Notes under the pieces: generated by a model
What the model was told of the DNA's origin: nothing
Databases searched by the model: none
The model's input: the letters and a program-made list of their open reading frames with translations, nothing else
Assembly: GCA_024654065.1 (NCBI GenBank)
Contig: JANLIQ010000056.1
Location: forward strand, 1-57,267
From: Candidatus Berkelbacteria bacterium
Lineage (GTDB): Bacteria > Patescibacteriota > UBA1384 > 2-12-FULL-50-11
DNA length: 57,267 bases
Reading direction: 5' to 3'
Made by a program: the position numbers and the translations under genes
Shown here: positions 8,343-17,411 of the stretch, one piece after another
How positions within the stretch are numbered: position 1 is the first letter of the stretch
Layout of the letters: each line of letters opens with the position of its first letter

Positions 8343-8988
8343 GCCACTTCTGGGCGTCTTTATGGTTAGGGACATAGCGTTCAACTAATTGCCAGAAATC
8401 TTTAGAGTGGTTCATGTGCGTAAGATGCGCCAACTCGTGATAAATTACATAATCTGACACCCAGTCCGGCGCCATAATCAGGCGCCAATTTAACGAAATT
8501 GTGTTGCGGCTGGAACAAGAGCCCCAACGAGTGCGTTGAGAACGAATCGAAACAGTTTTGACGGTACTGTCAACCAAGTCAGCCAGCAACGGTACTCTTT
8601 CTTTGAAGTGCTTGGCCGCCTGGGCTCGGTACCATTTTTCTAAAATTCGACGAACTTGGGCGTGATCTTCCCGCACCGCTGTAACGGTGAGAATTGAGTC
8701 GGTAATCTTCACCCCTTCTTTTTGAGGGCTAATACTCAAACGGAAATCATATTCCAAGCCACGAAAAAACAGCTTTTCCCGTTCCGCGACAAGAGCGTTC
8801 AACTTCTCAACTACAGATCCCTGCTTCTCCCTAATCCAATCCTCATGTTTGGCAACAAATTGGTTAATGACAAATCGCGGGGTAAACCGTGGGGCCGTAA
8901 CCACCACCGAGCCATTCGGCAAAACCCGAACACTAACCGAACGGCTTCTTGGGACAGTTTTAACTACGACCTTCAAGTCGCCCAACAT
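8311..8988 (-). CDS. YgjP/SprT-like M48-group metallopeptidase
   Basis: About 225 residues. The C-terminal half has HELAHLTHMNHSKDFW, the HExxH zinc site followed by the downstream His/Asp usual in the YgjP (DUF45) family, and the preceding RWGSCSSRNTISLNWRL is the family signature. The N-terminal half is a small beta domain. The biochemical role of YgjP proteins is not settled. The ATG at 8988 with AGGA about 10 nt upstream is preferred over a TTG at 9009. The 3' end overlaps the ceramidase-like gene. Confidence 0.88.
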   Translation of the reverse strand: MLGDLKVVVKTVPRSRSVSVRVLPNGSVVVTAPRFTPRFVINQFVAKHEDWIREKQGSVVEKLNALVAEREKLFFRGLEYDFRLSISPQKEGVKITDSILTVTAVREDHAQVRRILEKWYRAQAAKHFKERVPLLADLVDSTVKTVSIRSQRTRWGSCSSRNTISLNWRLIMAPDWVSDYVIYHELAHLTHMNHSKDFWQLVERYVPNHKDAQKWLKDHHALLQF

Positions 8989-8998
8989 TAGATCTGTC

Positions 8999-9181
8999 CT
9001 AGTAACCAATTGTTGGCGTACCAGTGCCGGTATCGCGCATGAAGAAGTAATAAATTACGCCGTACACCACCACTGCGACAACAACATAAATTAGTAGCCA
9101 CTTTTTCCAGCCACCTTTTTGACCGTACCCGCCCGATGGCTGCTTAACTGTTTCGTTCCCATTCTCTTGTGTATTATCCAT
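8999..9181 (-). CDS. Small single-pass membrane protein, paralogue of the next gene
   Basis: 60 residues: a polar Gly/Gln-rich N-terminus, then a helix GWKKWLLIYVVVAVVVYGVI, then YYFFMRDTG. The W..WLL/VV/YG..FFM pattern recurs in the gene at 9325-9510, which suggests an old tandem duplication. No function is known. TTGACA (9211-9216 complement), a 17-nt spacer and AAGTGT end 6 nt before the ATG, a leaderless layout. Confidence 0.6.
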   Translation of the reverse strand: MDNTQENGNETVKQPSGGYGQKGGWKKWLLIYVVVAVVVYGVIYYFFMRDTGTGTPTIGY

Positions 9182-9324
9182 TTATCCACACTTGCAGACA
9201 GTTCGATTTCTGTCAAACCAAATTGTCCGCTCACTTCGGATGTTTTTAAAATTCTTCAAAAACATCGCCTGTGCGGCCACCTTCAACTCTTTAATTCTAA
9301 AAAAATCAACCAAGTGTTCCGGAG

Positions 9325-9510
9325 CTACTTCATAAAGAAGTAGATTCCGTAAGCGACTACGGCCAAGACAACGATAACGAGCAACCATGTCATCCAGCTG
9401 CTTTTACCGGTGCTTGTGCTAGCTTCTGGCATTGCTGCAGGAGCAGCTGGAGCCGGAGCTACTGGAGCCGTTGTGGCTTCTTGTGGCTGACCAAGATTTG
9501 CGTCTTCCAT
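9325..9510 (-). CDS. Small Ala/Pro-rich single-pass membrane protein
   Basis: 61 residues. The N-terminal half is rich in Ala, Pro and Thr (APVAPAPAAPAAMPEAS) and is followed by one helix (SWMTWLLVIVVLAVVAYGIY) that ends FFMK. It resembles the adjacent 60-aa protein in the membrane segment only. No family is recognised. TTGACA (9540-9545 complement), a 17-nt spacer and GACGCT end 6 nt before the ATG. The gene is divergent from the subtilase gene, so their promoters share the 77 nt between starts. Confidence 0.6.
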   Translation of the reverse strand: MEDANLGQPQEATTAPVAPAPAAPAAMPEASTSTGKSSWMTWLLVIVVLAVVAYGIYFFMK

Positions 9511-9586
9511 AGTCCTAGCGTCCCAGACCGATTGTGATGTGTCAAACGGATGTATTATAAAAGTTCTAAAGTGGTACTGTTTAGCT

Positions 9587-11827
9587 ATGGGTATTAAAGC
9601 TCGTTTAGTCACCTTAGCTAGCGTATTAACGATCCTTTTAACATTCACATCACTGTTTGTGACTATGGGTAGTCTTAAAACTCCCGGCAGTGCGGTGTTT
9701 AATGCCGGTTCAGAAGATCAGATGGAGTCGGTTAGTGTATTTGTTCACTTTAATACAGAAGGCCTGAGCGATGAATATAAAAACAGTTGGGGCCAGAAAT
9801 ACGGACTTGCCTATTACCAGCAGATTGTTCCTGCCCCAGGCGAGGTGAATCAGTTCCGCTTGTACTGGAATCTTTTAAAAGCTGGTGATGTACTTGAATG
9901 GATTAAAAGAGATCCCGAAGTTACTTGGGCCGAATTTCAAGGGATCGCCGAACCCTTATTCACCCCAAACGATACACAATTCAGTAGTTCGTGGCATTTA
10001 AATAGTGCTCGACTAGGCGCCCAAGAGGCCTGGGATATTTCATCCGGAAAGAACGTCATAATTGCGATCTTAGATACCGGAGTCGACTGTACTCACCTGG
10101 ATTTATCCTGTGTTCCTGGCTGGAATATGTTTGATAACAATTCGAACACCAACGATGTGCTTGGCCACGGCACGAATGTCGCCGGAGTAGTGGCAGAAAT
10201 TGGTAATAATTCGGCCTACACCACTGGGGTAGCCGGGGAAGCTAAGATAATGCCCATCAGGATAAGTGATACAAGCGGTGTGACCTCCTTTTCGATAGTA
10301 GCGGCTGGTTTGCGATGGGCATCTGAACAGGGTGTCAGAGTAGCAAATAATAGCTATAAATCTAGTAAAAGCTACTCCGTCCAGTACGCAGCACAAAACT
10401 TTGCTAGTTTAGGTGGTGTTCTTACGATTGCGGCTGGTAACGACAACATTCTCGAAACTGGTCCTGGAGCCCAATATGCCTTAACCATCGGGGCGACTAA
10501 TCCAGACGGCACTAGGTGGGGGAGTTCTACTAGGGGTGTTAATTATCTAAGTTATACCGCTCCTGGTTCAGGCATCCAAACGACCCAGAGGGGCGGTGGC
10601 CTAGCTATTCGAACAGGAACCTCTTTTTCTGCTCCGGTTGCGGCTGGTTTAGTAGCTTTAATGAAGGCCTCAAAACCCAGTCTCTCCTTTGCCGAAACCA
10701 AAGAAATTATCGGGCTGACGGCGACAGATCTCGGCGCACCTGGACCGGATGATTTGTTTGGTGGCGGTGAAGTAAACTTCGCTCGAGCCCTGCAAGAAGT
10801 CCGTAATAGAGGCGGAAGCATCAACACCTACGTTCCACCGCCTCAATGCTCCGACGGCATCGACAACGACGCTGATGGATTGATCGATTATCCGATTGAT
10901 GCTGGTTGTTCGAGTACATCTGATAACGATGAAACTAATACAGCACCGCCACCACCACCCGCTCAATGTTCCGACAGTCTTGATAACGATTCTGACGGAC
11001 TGATTGATTTCCCAAATGATCCAGGCTGTTCAAGCGCCTCTGATAATGACGAGACAAACGCCGCGTCACCGCCGCCACCGCCACCTCCACCTCCGCCGCC
11101 ACCTCCACCGCCACCGCCTCAATGTTCCGACGGTATCGACAACGACGCTGACGGATTGATCGATCACCCTAAAGACCCGGGTTGCTCCAGTACCTCTGAT
11201 AATGACGAGACAAACGCTGCTACTACTTCGCCAACACCACCAACTAATCCCCCACCGACGTCTCCTTCAACACCTTCGGAAACCGAAGCTGGAATCGCAA
11301 TTCCAACACCAGCCGCAGGAGAGGAGTATAAAGCGCCGACAACGAAACCATCGTCGCCTAAAATAACCTCTACCAATACAAAATCAGATAAGAAGACCGA
11401 AGTTGCGCAGTCGGACCAAGTCGAGGTAAAGAGCGCTCAAAGCGTAGAAACAACGTTAAACGAACCCGAAAACCCTCAGTACTTCGGGCGGGTATCAATT
11501 TCAGGCAAAACTCTGCCAAACATCGAGGTGGAGTTATTGGTAATGCCTGCCAGTAAAAAATTTTCAGAAACCTCTAACGCAGACGGTGAGTTTGAGTTTA
11601 AGCTAAAAGAGCAGCTCGAAATTGGGTCGTATACCGCTGCCGCGAGAGTCATTTCTTCTCAAAACGATATGCCCTACAGCAATTCTGTCGCTATCGAAGT
11701 AGTCGAGAAAAAGATGAATTCCATCACCGTCGAGGTGGCGGTGGCAATCTCACTGCTTCTTGGCGGTGGGCTACTGCTCGCTTACCGAACCATATTACCC
11801 CGACTGCTGAAGAGTAAGGATATCTAG
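9587..11827 (+). CDS. Membrane-anchored subtilase (S8) with Cys/Asp repeats and polyproline
   Basis: About 746 residues from the ATG at 9587. In order: N-terminal hydrophobic export segment; propeptide-like region; S8 catalytic domain with Asp in AILDTGVD, His in GHGTNVAG and Ser in GTSFSAPVAAG; three 32-residue repeats (QCSDGIDNDADGLID type) split by Pro spacers, one with 17 Pro in a row; a Pro/Thr/Ser-rich stalk; a small beta domain; and a C-terminal transmembrane helix (VAVAISLLLGGGLLLAY) with a basic tail. It is probably displayed on the cell surface. A TACTGT box ends 6 nt before the ATG. Confidence 0.92.
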   Translation: MGIKARLVTLASVLTILLTFTSLFVTMGSLKTPGSAVFNAGSEDQMESVSVFVHFNTEGLSDEYKNSWGQKYGLAYYQQIVPAPGEVNQFRLYWNLLKAGDVLEWIKRDPEVTWAEFQGIAEPLFTPNDTQFSSSWHLNSARLGAQEAWDISSGKNVIIAILDTGVDCTHLDLSCVPGWNMFDNNSNTNDVLGHGTNVAGVVAEIGNNSAYTTGVAGEAKIMPIRISDTSGVTSFSIVAAGLRWASEQGVRVANNSYKSSKSYSVQYAAQNFASLGGVLTIAAGNDNILETGPGAQYALTIGATNPDGTRWGSSTRGVNYLSYTAPGSGIQTTQRGGGLAIRTGTSFSAPVAAGLVALMKASKPSLSFAETKEIIGLTATDLGAPGPDDLFGGGEVNFARALQEVRNRGGSINTYVPPPQCSDGIDNDADGLIDYPIDAGCSSTSDNDETNTAPPPPPAQCSDSLDNDSDGLIDFPNDPGCSSASDNDETNAASPPPPPPPPPPPPPPPPPQCSDGIDNDADGLIDHPKDPGCSSTSDNDETNAATTSPTPPTNPPPTSPSTPSETEAGIAIPTPAAGEEYKAPTTKPSSPKITSTNTKSDKKTEVAQSDQVEVKSAQSVETTLNEPENPQYFGRVSISGKTLPNIEVELLVMPASKKFSETSNADGEFEFKLKEQLEIGSYTAAARVISSQNDMPYSNSVAIEVVEKKMNSITVEVAVAISLLLGGGLLLAYRTILPRLLKSKDI
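10844..11215 (+). repeat. Three coding repeats with polyproline spacers
   Basis: Repeat units at 10844-10939, 10964-11059 and 11120-11215 each encode 32 residues with two Cys and many Asp/Asn (C-SDG-DND-DGLID ... GCSS-SDNDE), resembling calcium-binding thrombospondin type 3 repeats. Spacers are APPPPPA and a run of 17 proline codons (11069-11119). Confidence 0.85.
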
Positions 11828-11864
11828 CACCGCCTGGAAATACCTTGCGTTAAATTTTCTCTTG

Positions 11865-11937
11865 CGCGCCCGGCAGGGGTCGAACCTGCGACTTTGTGCT
11901 TCGAAGGCACACGCTCTGTCCACTGAGCTACGGGCGC
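11865..11937 (-). tRNA. tRNA-Arg(TCG)
   Basis: Cloverleaf with acceptor GCGCCCG/CGGGCGC, D-arm AGCTC..GAGC and T-loop GGTTCGACCCC. The anticodon stem TGTGC/GCACA encloses CTTCGAA, giving anticodon TCG. CCA is not encoded. Confidence 0.95.
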
Positions 11938-11976
11938 ATTTATCTAACGTATTTTCCCAGAAAACAGTCTAAAAAT

Positions 11977-12951
11977 CTACCGTCTGATGGTTTTTGGAAC
12001 GATCTTTGGATAGTCGGAGAGCATCGAGTGCATTTCAGCTTTCGTCAGTAGGCCCGTTTCTGGACCAATCTTTGTAACAACTCCCGCAGCGTTTGCCATC
12101 CCCCAACGCATCGCTTCATCGATCGTTTCACCATGAAGCAGAGCTGCAGTAAAGCCAGCGCCATAGGCATCGCCACACCCAGTTCGCTGGACAACATTGG
12201 AAGGAATAATCTCGAGAAATAATAATTCATGTCCATCAAAACAGTACGCACCATTTGGGCCATCAGTAATTACTACGATCTTAACGCCGTAATCGTAGAG
12301 CGCTTCGGCTAATTTTGCGAATGATGCCGAGGCTGGTAGCTCAGTAAGATGCATCGCCTCTTCTTTATTAACAAACAAAATTTCTGTAATCGCAAAATAC
12401 TTTTTTAGAACCGTAACGCCGTCCTTAAGCTGAAATGAACCGGGATTAAAACTCAGTTTTGCTCCAGTCTTCTTGATAAACGCCGATACCTTCTCGTAAG
12501 CAGACTTGTAATCCTTGCCCATACTGGTCAAGTAAACCCAATCAACTGGTTCAAAGTTGGGTAGCTTATACTCACGAGGTTCGTGGTAAACAATCAGACT
12601 CCTCTCGTTCTGAAAGACAATCGCTGTTGAGTAGCTTGTCATCCCACTGAAATGCTGGATATAGCGCTGGTCGACACCTTCTTTTTCTAAGGCGTCTAGA
12701 ATTCTTTTACCGTTATCGTCATCCCCCACCACGCTATAAAGCTGACTCTCTAAGCCAAGACGAGCAAAAGATACGGATGTATTTGCCGCATTACCACCAA
12801 CAGTAAAAACTAACTTTTCCGCTAAAATCTTATCGGCATAGTGGATACAGAGCATGCATTTGGCGTGATGAAGCTCACACCTAACCTCGGCATCCTTCAA
12901 GAAAACAAAACAGTCTAGCGTCGCTTCACCAATCGATAGTACTTTTTTCAC
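11977..12951 (-). CDS. PfkB-family sugar/nucleoside kinase
   Basis: 324 residues. The N-terminal substrate lid contains GGNAANTSVSFARLG; the C-terminal signature RTGCGDAYGAGF holds the catalytic Asp and anion hole of the PfkB (ribokinase) family. A Cys/His-rich insert (HHAKCMLCIHYADK, about 28-42) sits ahead of the GGN motif and is unusual. Whether the substrate is ribose, adenosine or another nucleoside cannot be told. The start is GTG; a TATGAT box ends 6 nt before it with no Shine-Dalgarno site, so the mRNA is probably leaderless. Confidence 0.88.
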   Translation of the reverse strand: MKKVLSIGEATLDCFVFLKDAEVRCELHHAKCMLCIHYADKILAEKLVFTVGGNAANTSVSFARLGLESQLYSVVGDDDNGKRILDALEKEGVDQRYIQHFSGMTSYSTAIVFQNERSLIVYHEPREYKLPNFEPVDWVYLTSMGKDYKSAYEKVSAFIKKTGAKLSFNPGSFQLKDGVTVLKKYFAITEILFVNKEEAMHLTELPASASFAKLAEALYDYGVKIVVITDGPNGAYCFDGHELLFLEIIPSNVVQRTGCGDAYGAGFTAALLHGETIDEAMRWGMANAAGVVTKIGPETGLLTKAEMHSMLSDYPKIVPKTIRR

Positions 12952-12973
12952 TTACTTATCATAACAAACTTTT

Positions 12974-13003
12974 AAGGCCGACAGAGTGCGCACTGTCGGC
13001 CTT
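12974..13003. other. Stable 11-bp stem-loop between genes
   Basis: AAGGCCGACAG and its exact complement flank an 8-nt loop. It lies after the stop of the gene at 13042-13563. No T-run follows on either strand, so it may protect an mRNA end rather than act as a classical terminator. Confidence 0.65.
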
Positions 13004-13041
13004 GAATTCGGGATTAGAGCGGGGGCCCTTTTTCCGGAAAC

Positions 13042-13563
13042 CTACACTTCCCCAGGAGCGGAAGTTTCCAGATACTTTTTGACCTTCCCAGGTAGCCAAA
13101 GTGTCGCGATAATAGTAGCCCTCTCCTTGCCTTCGCAACTTTGCCAAGCGACAATGTCGCCATCCTCCCTGCCGCTCAACGCCTGAAACATCGGACTGAG
13201 AGGAGTGACGATTAGCAGATCCTCAGAACCTGAGGCTACTTCAAACTTGGAGAGCAGGACGGCCTGTTCGGCCCCCTCCTCTGACGTTTGATCGAGGGGC
13301 GTCCACATCTTGACGAGTGCGCAGTCCCCAAGAATGAGTCCTGGCCCACCAGCTGGTCGTTCTTCGGGCAGACTCTTGAGCCAGCCGGAGAACTGAAATG
13401 ATGACTCGATGAGCCATTTCTCGACGCGTGCCAGCAAGCCGTTCGCCTGGAGTGTTTGTGCGATCGCTCCGCGATCACACTCACCGAAATCCAGTCCGTC
13501 CTTGAGTTTAGTCGGGTTGACAGCTATGCCGTCAAACAGTGAAGAGCGAGCCTTAACGCTCAT
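13042..13563 (-). CDS. Unknown protein with GreA/Rnk-like C-terminal half
   Basis: 173 residues, Shine-Dalgarno GGAGGA before the ATG. The N-terminal half is helical and unrecognised. The C-terminal half reads LLIVTPLSPMFQALSGREDGD then RATIIATLWL, the pattern of the GreA/GreB/Rnk FKBP-like domain (SP-x-x-x-AL-x-G...GD). This hints at a factor that binds RNA polymerase, but the N-terminus does not show the acidic coiled-coil tip of GreA, so that role is tentative. Codon use is GC-rich compared with pfkB next to it. Confidence 0.6.
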   Translation of the reverse strand: MSVKARSSLFDGIAVNPTKLKDGLDFGECDRGAIAQTLQANGLLARVEKWLIESSFQFSGWLKSLPEERPAGGPGLILGDCALVKMWTPLDQTSEEGAEQAVLLSKFEVASGSEDLLIVTPLSPMFQALSGREDGDIVAWQSCEGKERATIIATLWLPGKVKKYLETSAPGEV

Positions 13564-13699
13564 GTTATCCTCCGTGTTAATCCCTCCAGCATTTCTAGAG
13601 AGAACCGATCACAAACAACCGGTTTTTCTCTTATACCATAATTTGTCCAAGTTTCCCAGCTTAATTTTTCGTTTCTCATCTGTTAGAATATACGAGTAT

Positions 13700-13772
13700 G
13701 GTGCTAGTAGCTCAGTGGTAGAGCAATCGGTTGTGGTCCGATTGGTCGCAGGTTCGATCCCTGTCTAGCACC
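13700..13772 (+). tRNA. tRNA-His(GTG) with encoded G-1
   Basis: Acceptor GTGCTAG/CTAGCAC with discriminator C and the extra G at 13700 opposite it, the identity element of tRNA-His. Anticodon loop TTGTGGT gives GTG. CCA is not encoded. Confidence 0.96.
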
Positions 13773-13847
13773 CTTTGAACCTGTACAAGCATATGCTATT
13801 ACTAGAAATACTGATTGATAACATTTAGTGATAAGATCGTTAATGTA

Positions 13848-14237
13848 ATGAAACCTAAAACTCATTCCCGTTTCGTCCGCTCTATCTATTTCTGGGTTGG
13901 TATCGTTGCAACACTGGCGTATCGAATCGTGATCGTCCTTAACCACATTAGCCCAACTTGGGTGCTAGCTTCCTGGTATATTGGCACGCTTGGCTTTATT
14001 ATCTACTTTGCCCATCGCTACCAAATATCGGAATTGCGGGCGAAATTAATTAAGAGAAATTCGCTGTCAGAAAAGATTAGTCGCGGCGACCAGCTATCGG
14101 CCGAAGACAAAGAAGCAATCGAATATATATTCAAAACCCTACAGTCATCGCGCGAGAAGTGGAACTATATTTTTATTTTCGTGTCGTCAGTTTTAGCGCT
14201 GATGGCTGGTATTTACCTAGATTTTATCGCCAAGTAG
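13848..14237 (+). CDS. Membrane protein with three transmembrane helices
   Basis: About 129 residues from the ATG at 13848. Two N-terminal helices (IYFWVGIVATLAYRIVIVL and TWVLASWYIGTLGFIIYFA) are followed by a charged cytoplasmic helix and a C-terminal helix (YIFIFVSSVLALMAGIYL). No enzymatic motif is seen and I do not recognise a family. A TTG at 13815 could extend it by 11 codons. It converges on typA with 12 nt between stops. Confidence 0.62.
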   Translation: MKPKTHSRFVRSIYFWVGIVATLAYRIVIVLNHISPTWVLASWYIGTLGFIIYFAHRYQISELRAKLIKRNSLSEKISRGDQLSAEDKEAIEYIFKTLQSSREKWNYIFIFVSSVLALMAGIYLDFIAK

Positions 14238-14249
14238 CGAGAGCAGATT

Positions 14250-16067
14250 TTACTTCTTGGCTTTGGCGCGTAGCGATGAATTAAGAATTCTTTTACGTAG
14301 TCGTAAGGATTTCGGCGTAGCTTCTAGTAGCTCGTCATCCTCAAGAAAGTCAATTGACTGTTCGAGACTTAGAATATTCGGTGGGGTAAGAGTAATAGCG
14401 TCATCACTCCCTGCTGCTCGAACGTTTGTTTGTTTCTTTTCTTTTGTAACATTAACTTCCAGATCGTTCTCCCGAGCGTGAAGACCAACGATCATGCCCT
14501 CATAAACTGGTGTTTGCGGATTAATAAAAGTAATTCCCCGCTGTTGGGCGTTGTTGAGACCATAAGAAACAGCCTTTCCAGACTCTGAAGCGATTAGTAC
14601 CCCATTACGCATCTTAGGAATTGCGCCACTAACTGGTTCAAACCGCAAAAATAGGGAGTTCATAGTTGCCGTACCACGAGATAGCGTTAGTAAAAGGTTA
14701 CGCAAACCCAGTAAACCTCGAGTAGGTATCTCAAACACCAATCTGGTTGTCCCGTCATCATTTTCGGTTTGTGAAAGTATAAGACCCTTTCGTTTCCCAA
14801 TCTCACCTGTTATGGGGCTTGAGTAATCGCTCTTAACGTCAACTGTTAGCTCTTCAACTGGTTCCTGCAATACTCCATCAATCATTTTCGTCACCACCTG
14901 TGGCTTACTAACCTGCATCTCAAAGCCTTCTCGACGAAGTGCTTCGATCAACACTGAAAGATGCAGCTCACCGCGACCCCAAAGAATATATTCGCCTGTT
15001 TCTCCAGGAGTCATTTTTAGAGAAACATTAACTTCTAGCTCTTTAATAATACGTTCGTAAATTTTTTGGCTAGTCAATTGCGTTCCCTCCTGTCCAACAA
15101 ATGGTGAAGTGTTGGCTGAAACAGCCATTTTTAACGTTGGTTCGGCGATTTGGAGTGTAGGCAAAGCCTCGGGAGTAATGGCATCGGCAATAGTGTCACC
15201 AATCCGACAATTTCTCAATCCAGTAATGGCAACTATGTCGCCTGATCGGGCCTCTTCAGATTGTAAGCGTTTTAGTCCGTGAGTGCTGTAGACTCTATCA
15301 ATCTTAGAGGTCTCTCTCCACCCATCTGGTGTACCGATTGCTACTGCTAGGCCAAGCTTAGCAGTACCGCGGGTAATTTTACCAATAGCATACTTACCCT
15401 GAAAATTGTCCCAATCAAGTGCTGTCACCAGCATTTGGAACGGTTCATTGTGAGCGGCAACTGGCGAGGGGATATGTTTTAATATCGCGTCAAAGATTGG
15501 CGTTAGATCCGTATCTGCGCTTAGCTGCTCGGTTGTTGGAGCGCTGTCCCAGGCCTTACCGTCCCGACCAACAGCATAGTAAACCGGAAACTCTAGTTGA
15601 GCAGCATCAGTTGCTAAATCCAAAAATAAATCAGCCGTATCACGCAAAACTTTATCTATTTGGGCGTCAGATTTATCTACTTTGTTAATAACTACAATTG
15701 GCCGAAGACCGAGCTCTAATGCCTTTTTTAAAACAAACTTAGTCTGTGGCATCGGACCTTCTTTAGCGTCGATAATCAACAGCGCTCCATCAGTCATCTG
15801 CAGTGTTCGTTCAACTTCGCCGCCAAAATCAGCGTGCCCTGGCGTGTCAACAATGTTTATTTTTACACCCTTGTATGTCACGGCAGTGTTTTTGGCCAAA
15901 ATTGTAATGCCTCGTTCTCGCTCCTGGTCGTTGGAATCCATAATCAAGGTCTGGCTCATCGCCGCTTCATTCTCACGAAAAGTGTGAGATTGCTTTAAAA
16001 GCCCATCTACAAGAGTGGTTTTTCCGTGATCAACGTGAGCAATGACGGCGATATTACGAATTGGCAT
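14250..16067 (-). CDS. typA: Ribosome-associated GTPase TypA/BipA
   Basis: 605 residues, full length. G1 AHVDHGKT, switch I RERGITI, G3 DTPGHADF, G4 NKVD. These are followed by domain II, the EF-G-like domains III and V, and the BipA-specific C-terminal domain. It acts on the 30S/50S ribosome in assembly and stress growth. It is transcribed with the DEAD-box helicase, whose stop is 2 nt upstream; the pairing of two ribosome-assembly factors makes sense for cold or stress response. Confidence 0.97.
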   Translation of the reverse strand: MPIRNIAVIAHVDHGKTTLVDGLLKQSHTFRENEAAMSQTLIMDSNDQERERGITILAKNTAVTYKGVKINIVDTPGHADFGGEVERTLQMTDGALLIIDAKEGPMPQTKFVLKKALELGLRPIVVINKVDKSDAQIDKVLRDTADLFLDLATDAAQLEFPVYYAVGRDGKAWDSAPTTEQLSADTDLTPIFDAILKHIPSPVAAHNEPFQMLVTALDWDNFQGKYAIGKITRGTAKLGLAVAIGTPDGWRETSKIDRVYSTHGLKRLQSEEARSGDIVAITGLRNCRIGDTIADAITPEALPTLQIAEPTLKMAVSANTSPFVGQEGTQLTSQKIYERIIKELEVNVSLKMTPGETGEYILWGRGELHLSVLIEALRREGFEMQVSKPQVVTKMIDGVLQEPVEELTVDVKSDYSSPITGEIGKRKGLILSQTENDDGTTRLVFEIPTRGLLGLRNLLLTLSRGTATMNSLFLRFEPVSGAIPKMRNGVLIASESGKAVSYGLNNAQQRGITFINPQTPVYEGMIVGLHARENDLEVNVTKEKKQTNVRAAGSDDAITLTPPNILSLEQSIDFLEDDELLEATPKSLRLRKRILNSSLRAKAKK

Positions 16068-16069
16068 TT

Positions 16070-17263
16070 TTATTGAACGAACGTCAGGGCTTTACCTTTT
16101 TGATCGGCTCGTCCTGTTCGACCAATACGGTGGATGTAATCTCCGTAGCTTTGAGGAAGATCAAAATTAATAACATGGGTGACGTTAGGGATATCTAGTC
16201 CTCGAGCGGCAACATCCGTTGCTACAAGAATTTGAGTTTTGTTGTCTTTAAACTCGTTTAAGGATCTTTGGCGTTGAGATTGGCTCTTGTTACCGTGAAT
16301 GGAAGAAGCGCTAAAACCACGCTCTATTAGGGCGTCACATAGACGCTCTACACCGTGTTTGGTTTTACCAAATATTAGTACTTTCTTGCACTCATCTGTT
16401 CCTAACAATTCATGGAGAAGAGTCATTTTATGAAAGTTGTCTGTGAAGTGAATTACGTCCTGATCAACATTAACGGAGGTCTCACGCTTTTTGACGCTAA
16501 TGGTTTGCGGAGACTGCAGGAAGGAGTGAACCATGTTTTTGACTTCCGGAGCCATAGTGGCCGAGAAAAAAAGAGTTTGACGATTAACTGGTAATTTCCC
16601 AACCAACATTCGAATATCTTTGATGAATCCCATATCAACTAAACGATCAGCTTCGTCAATTACCAGATTTTGAACATCACTTAAGTGAAGTGTTCGACGC
16701 TCAAAGTGATCCTTAAGGCGGCCTGGAGTACCGATTATAAATTGTGGGCGACGTTGAAGTGATCGGTCTTGATGCCCGTAGCCGTTTCCGCCGATACAAA
16801 CTGCTGAGTAGATTGGTAGTCCGTATGCAAACTCTTTTAATTCTTCATCGATTTGCACCGCTAGCTCGCGTGTAGGAACAATTATCAGGGCTTTTTGACT
16901 CCGATCAGAAAGCATTTTATGAATTAATGGCAGTAAAAATACTGCAGTTTTACCGGTGCCGGTATCTGCTAAGCCAATAACATCACTTCCAGCCATAACA
17001 ACTGGAATTGCCCGGTCCTGAATTGGTGTTGGTGTTACGTAACCATGACGAATAACACGGTCAACGACCTGGTTATTTAAACCGAAATCGTCAAAAGAGT
17101 GTGTTGGGGCGTACGGCAATTCAACCGGCAAGTCAGCCGATTTATTTATAAACAGCGACTGATTGACGCCGTTTGAGCCTGAGCTTGTACTGCGACGGCC
17201 AAAGCGTTGCTGGCGACTTCTCCCCAACGAGGGACGCTTCGAAGTTCTTGTATTGTTGTACAT
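16070..17263 (-). CDS. DEAD-box RNA helicase (RhlE-like)
   Basis: 397 residues. An Arg/Ser-rich N-terminal extension of about 45 residues precedes the core: Q motif (YVTPTPIQDRAIP), Walker A ADTGTGKT, PTRELA, DEAD as VIDEADR, SAT, and the C-terminal ARGLDIP and HRIGRTGR motifs. The protein ends shortly after the last motif, so there is no extra RNA-binding tail. It likely unwinds rRNA or mRNA. Upstream is a structured leader (17282-17332). Confidence 0.94.
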   Translation of the reverse strand: MYNNTRTSKRPSLGRSRQQRFGRRSTSSGSNGVNQSLFINKSADLPVELPYAPTHSFDDFGLNNQVVDRVIRHGYVTPTPIQDRAIPVVMAGSDVIGLADTGTGKTAVFLLPLIHKMLSDRSQKALIIVPTRELAVQIDEELKEFAYGLPIYSAVCIGGNGYGHQDRSLQRRPQFIIGTPGRLKDHFERRTLHLSDVQNLVIDEADRLVDMGFIKDIRMLVGKLPVNRQTLFFSATMAPEVKNMVHSFLQSPQTISVKKRETSVNVDQDVIHFTDNFHKMTLLHELLGTDECKKVLIFGKTKHGVERLCDALIERGFSASSIHGNKSQSQRQRSLNEFKDNKTQILVATDVAARGLDIPNVTHVINFDLPQSYGDYIHRIGRTGRADQKGKALTFVQ

Positions 17264-17281
17264 TTTCTAAAAACAGCCTTT

Positions 17282-17332
17282 CTACTGTTTGGTTCGACCA
17301 AGTTTGGTCGGTGGCTCCCAGACAGTAAGGCC
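17282..17332 (-). promoter_or_regulatory. Structured leader of the helicase gene
   Basis: An inner palindrome CGACCAA-GT-TTGGTCG sits inside a longer, imperfect pair CTACTGTTTGG/CCCAGACAGTAAG. The combined element would fold as one long hairpin in the leader, or serve as an operator. Confidence 0.5.
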
Positions 17333-17381
17333 ACTTGTTTTTAGCAACAGGGCAACAATCCGAAAGCAAATATTATTTTGC

Positions 17382-17411
17382 TTGACGCACTTCTGTGACA
17401 CAGAGTATACG
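17382..17411 (+). promoter_or_regulatory. Promoter upstream of NDH-2 gene
   Basis: -35 TTGACG (17382-17387), 18-nt spacer, -10 TATACG (17406-17411). It leaves a leader of about 85 nt. Confidence 0.5.

Noticed and set aside
10552..11376. Minus-strand frames inside the subtilase gene
   Set aside because: They mirror low-complexity proline and Asp/Gly codons and show no protein features.
13704..13946. Minus-strand frame of 80 codons over tRNA-His
   Set aside because: It is antisense to a tRNA and to a better membrane-protein gene.
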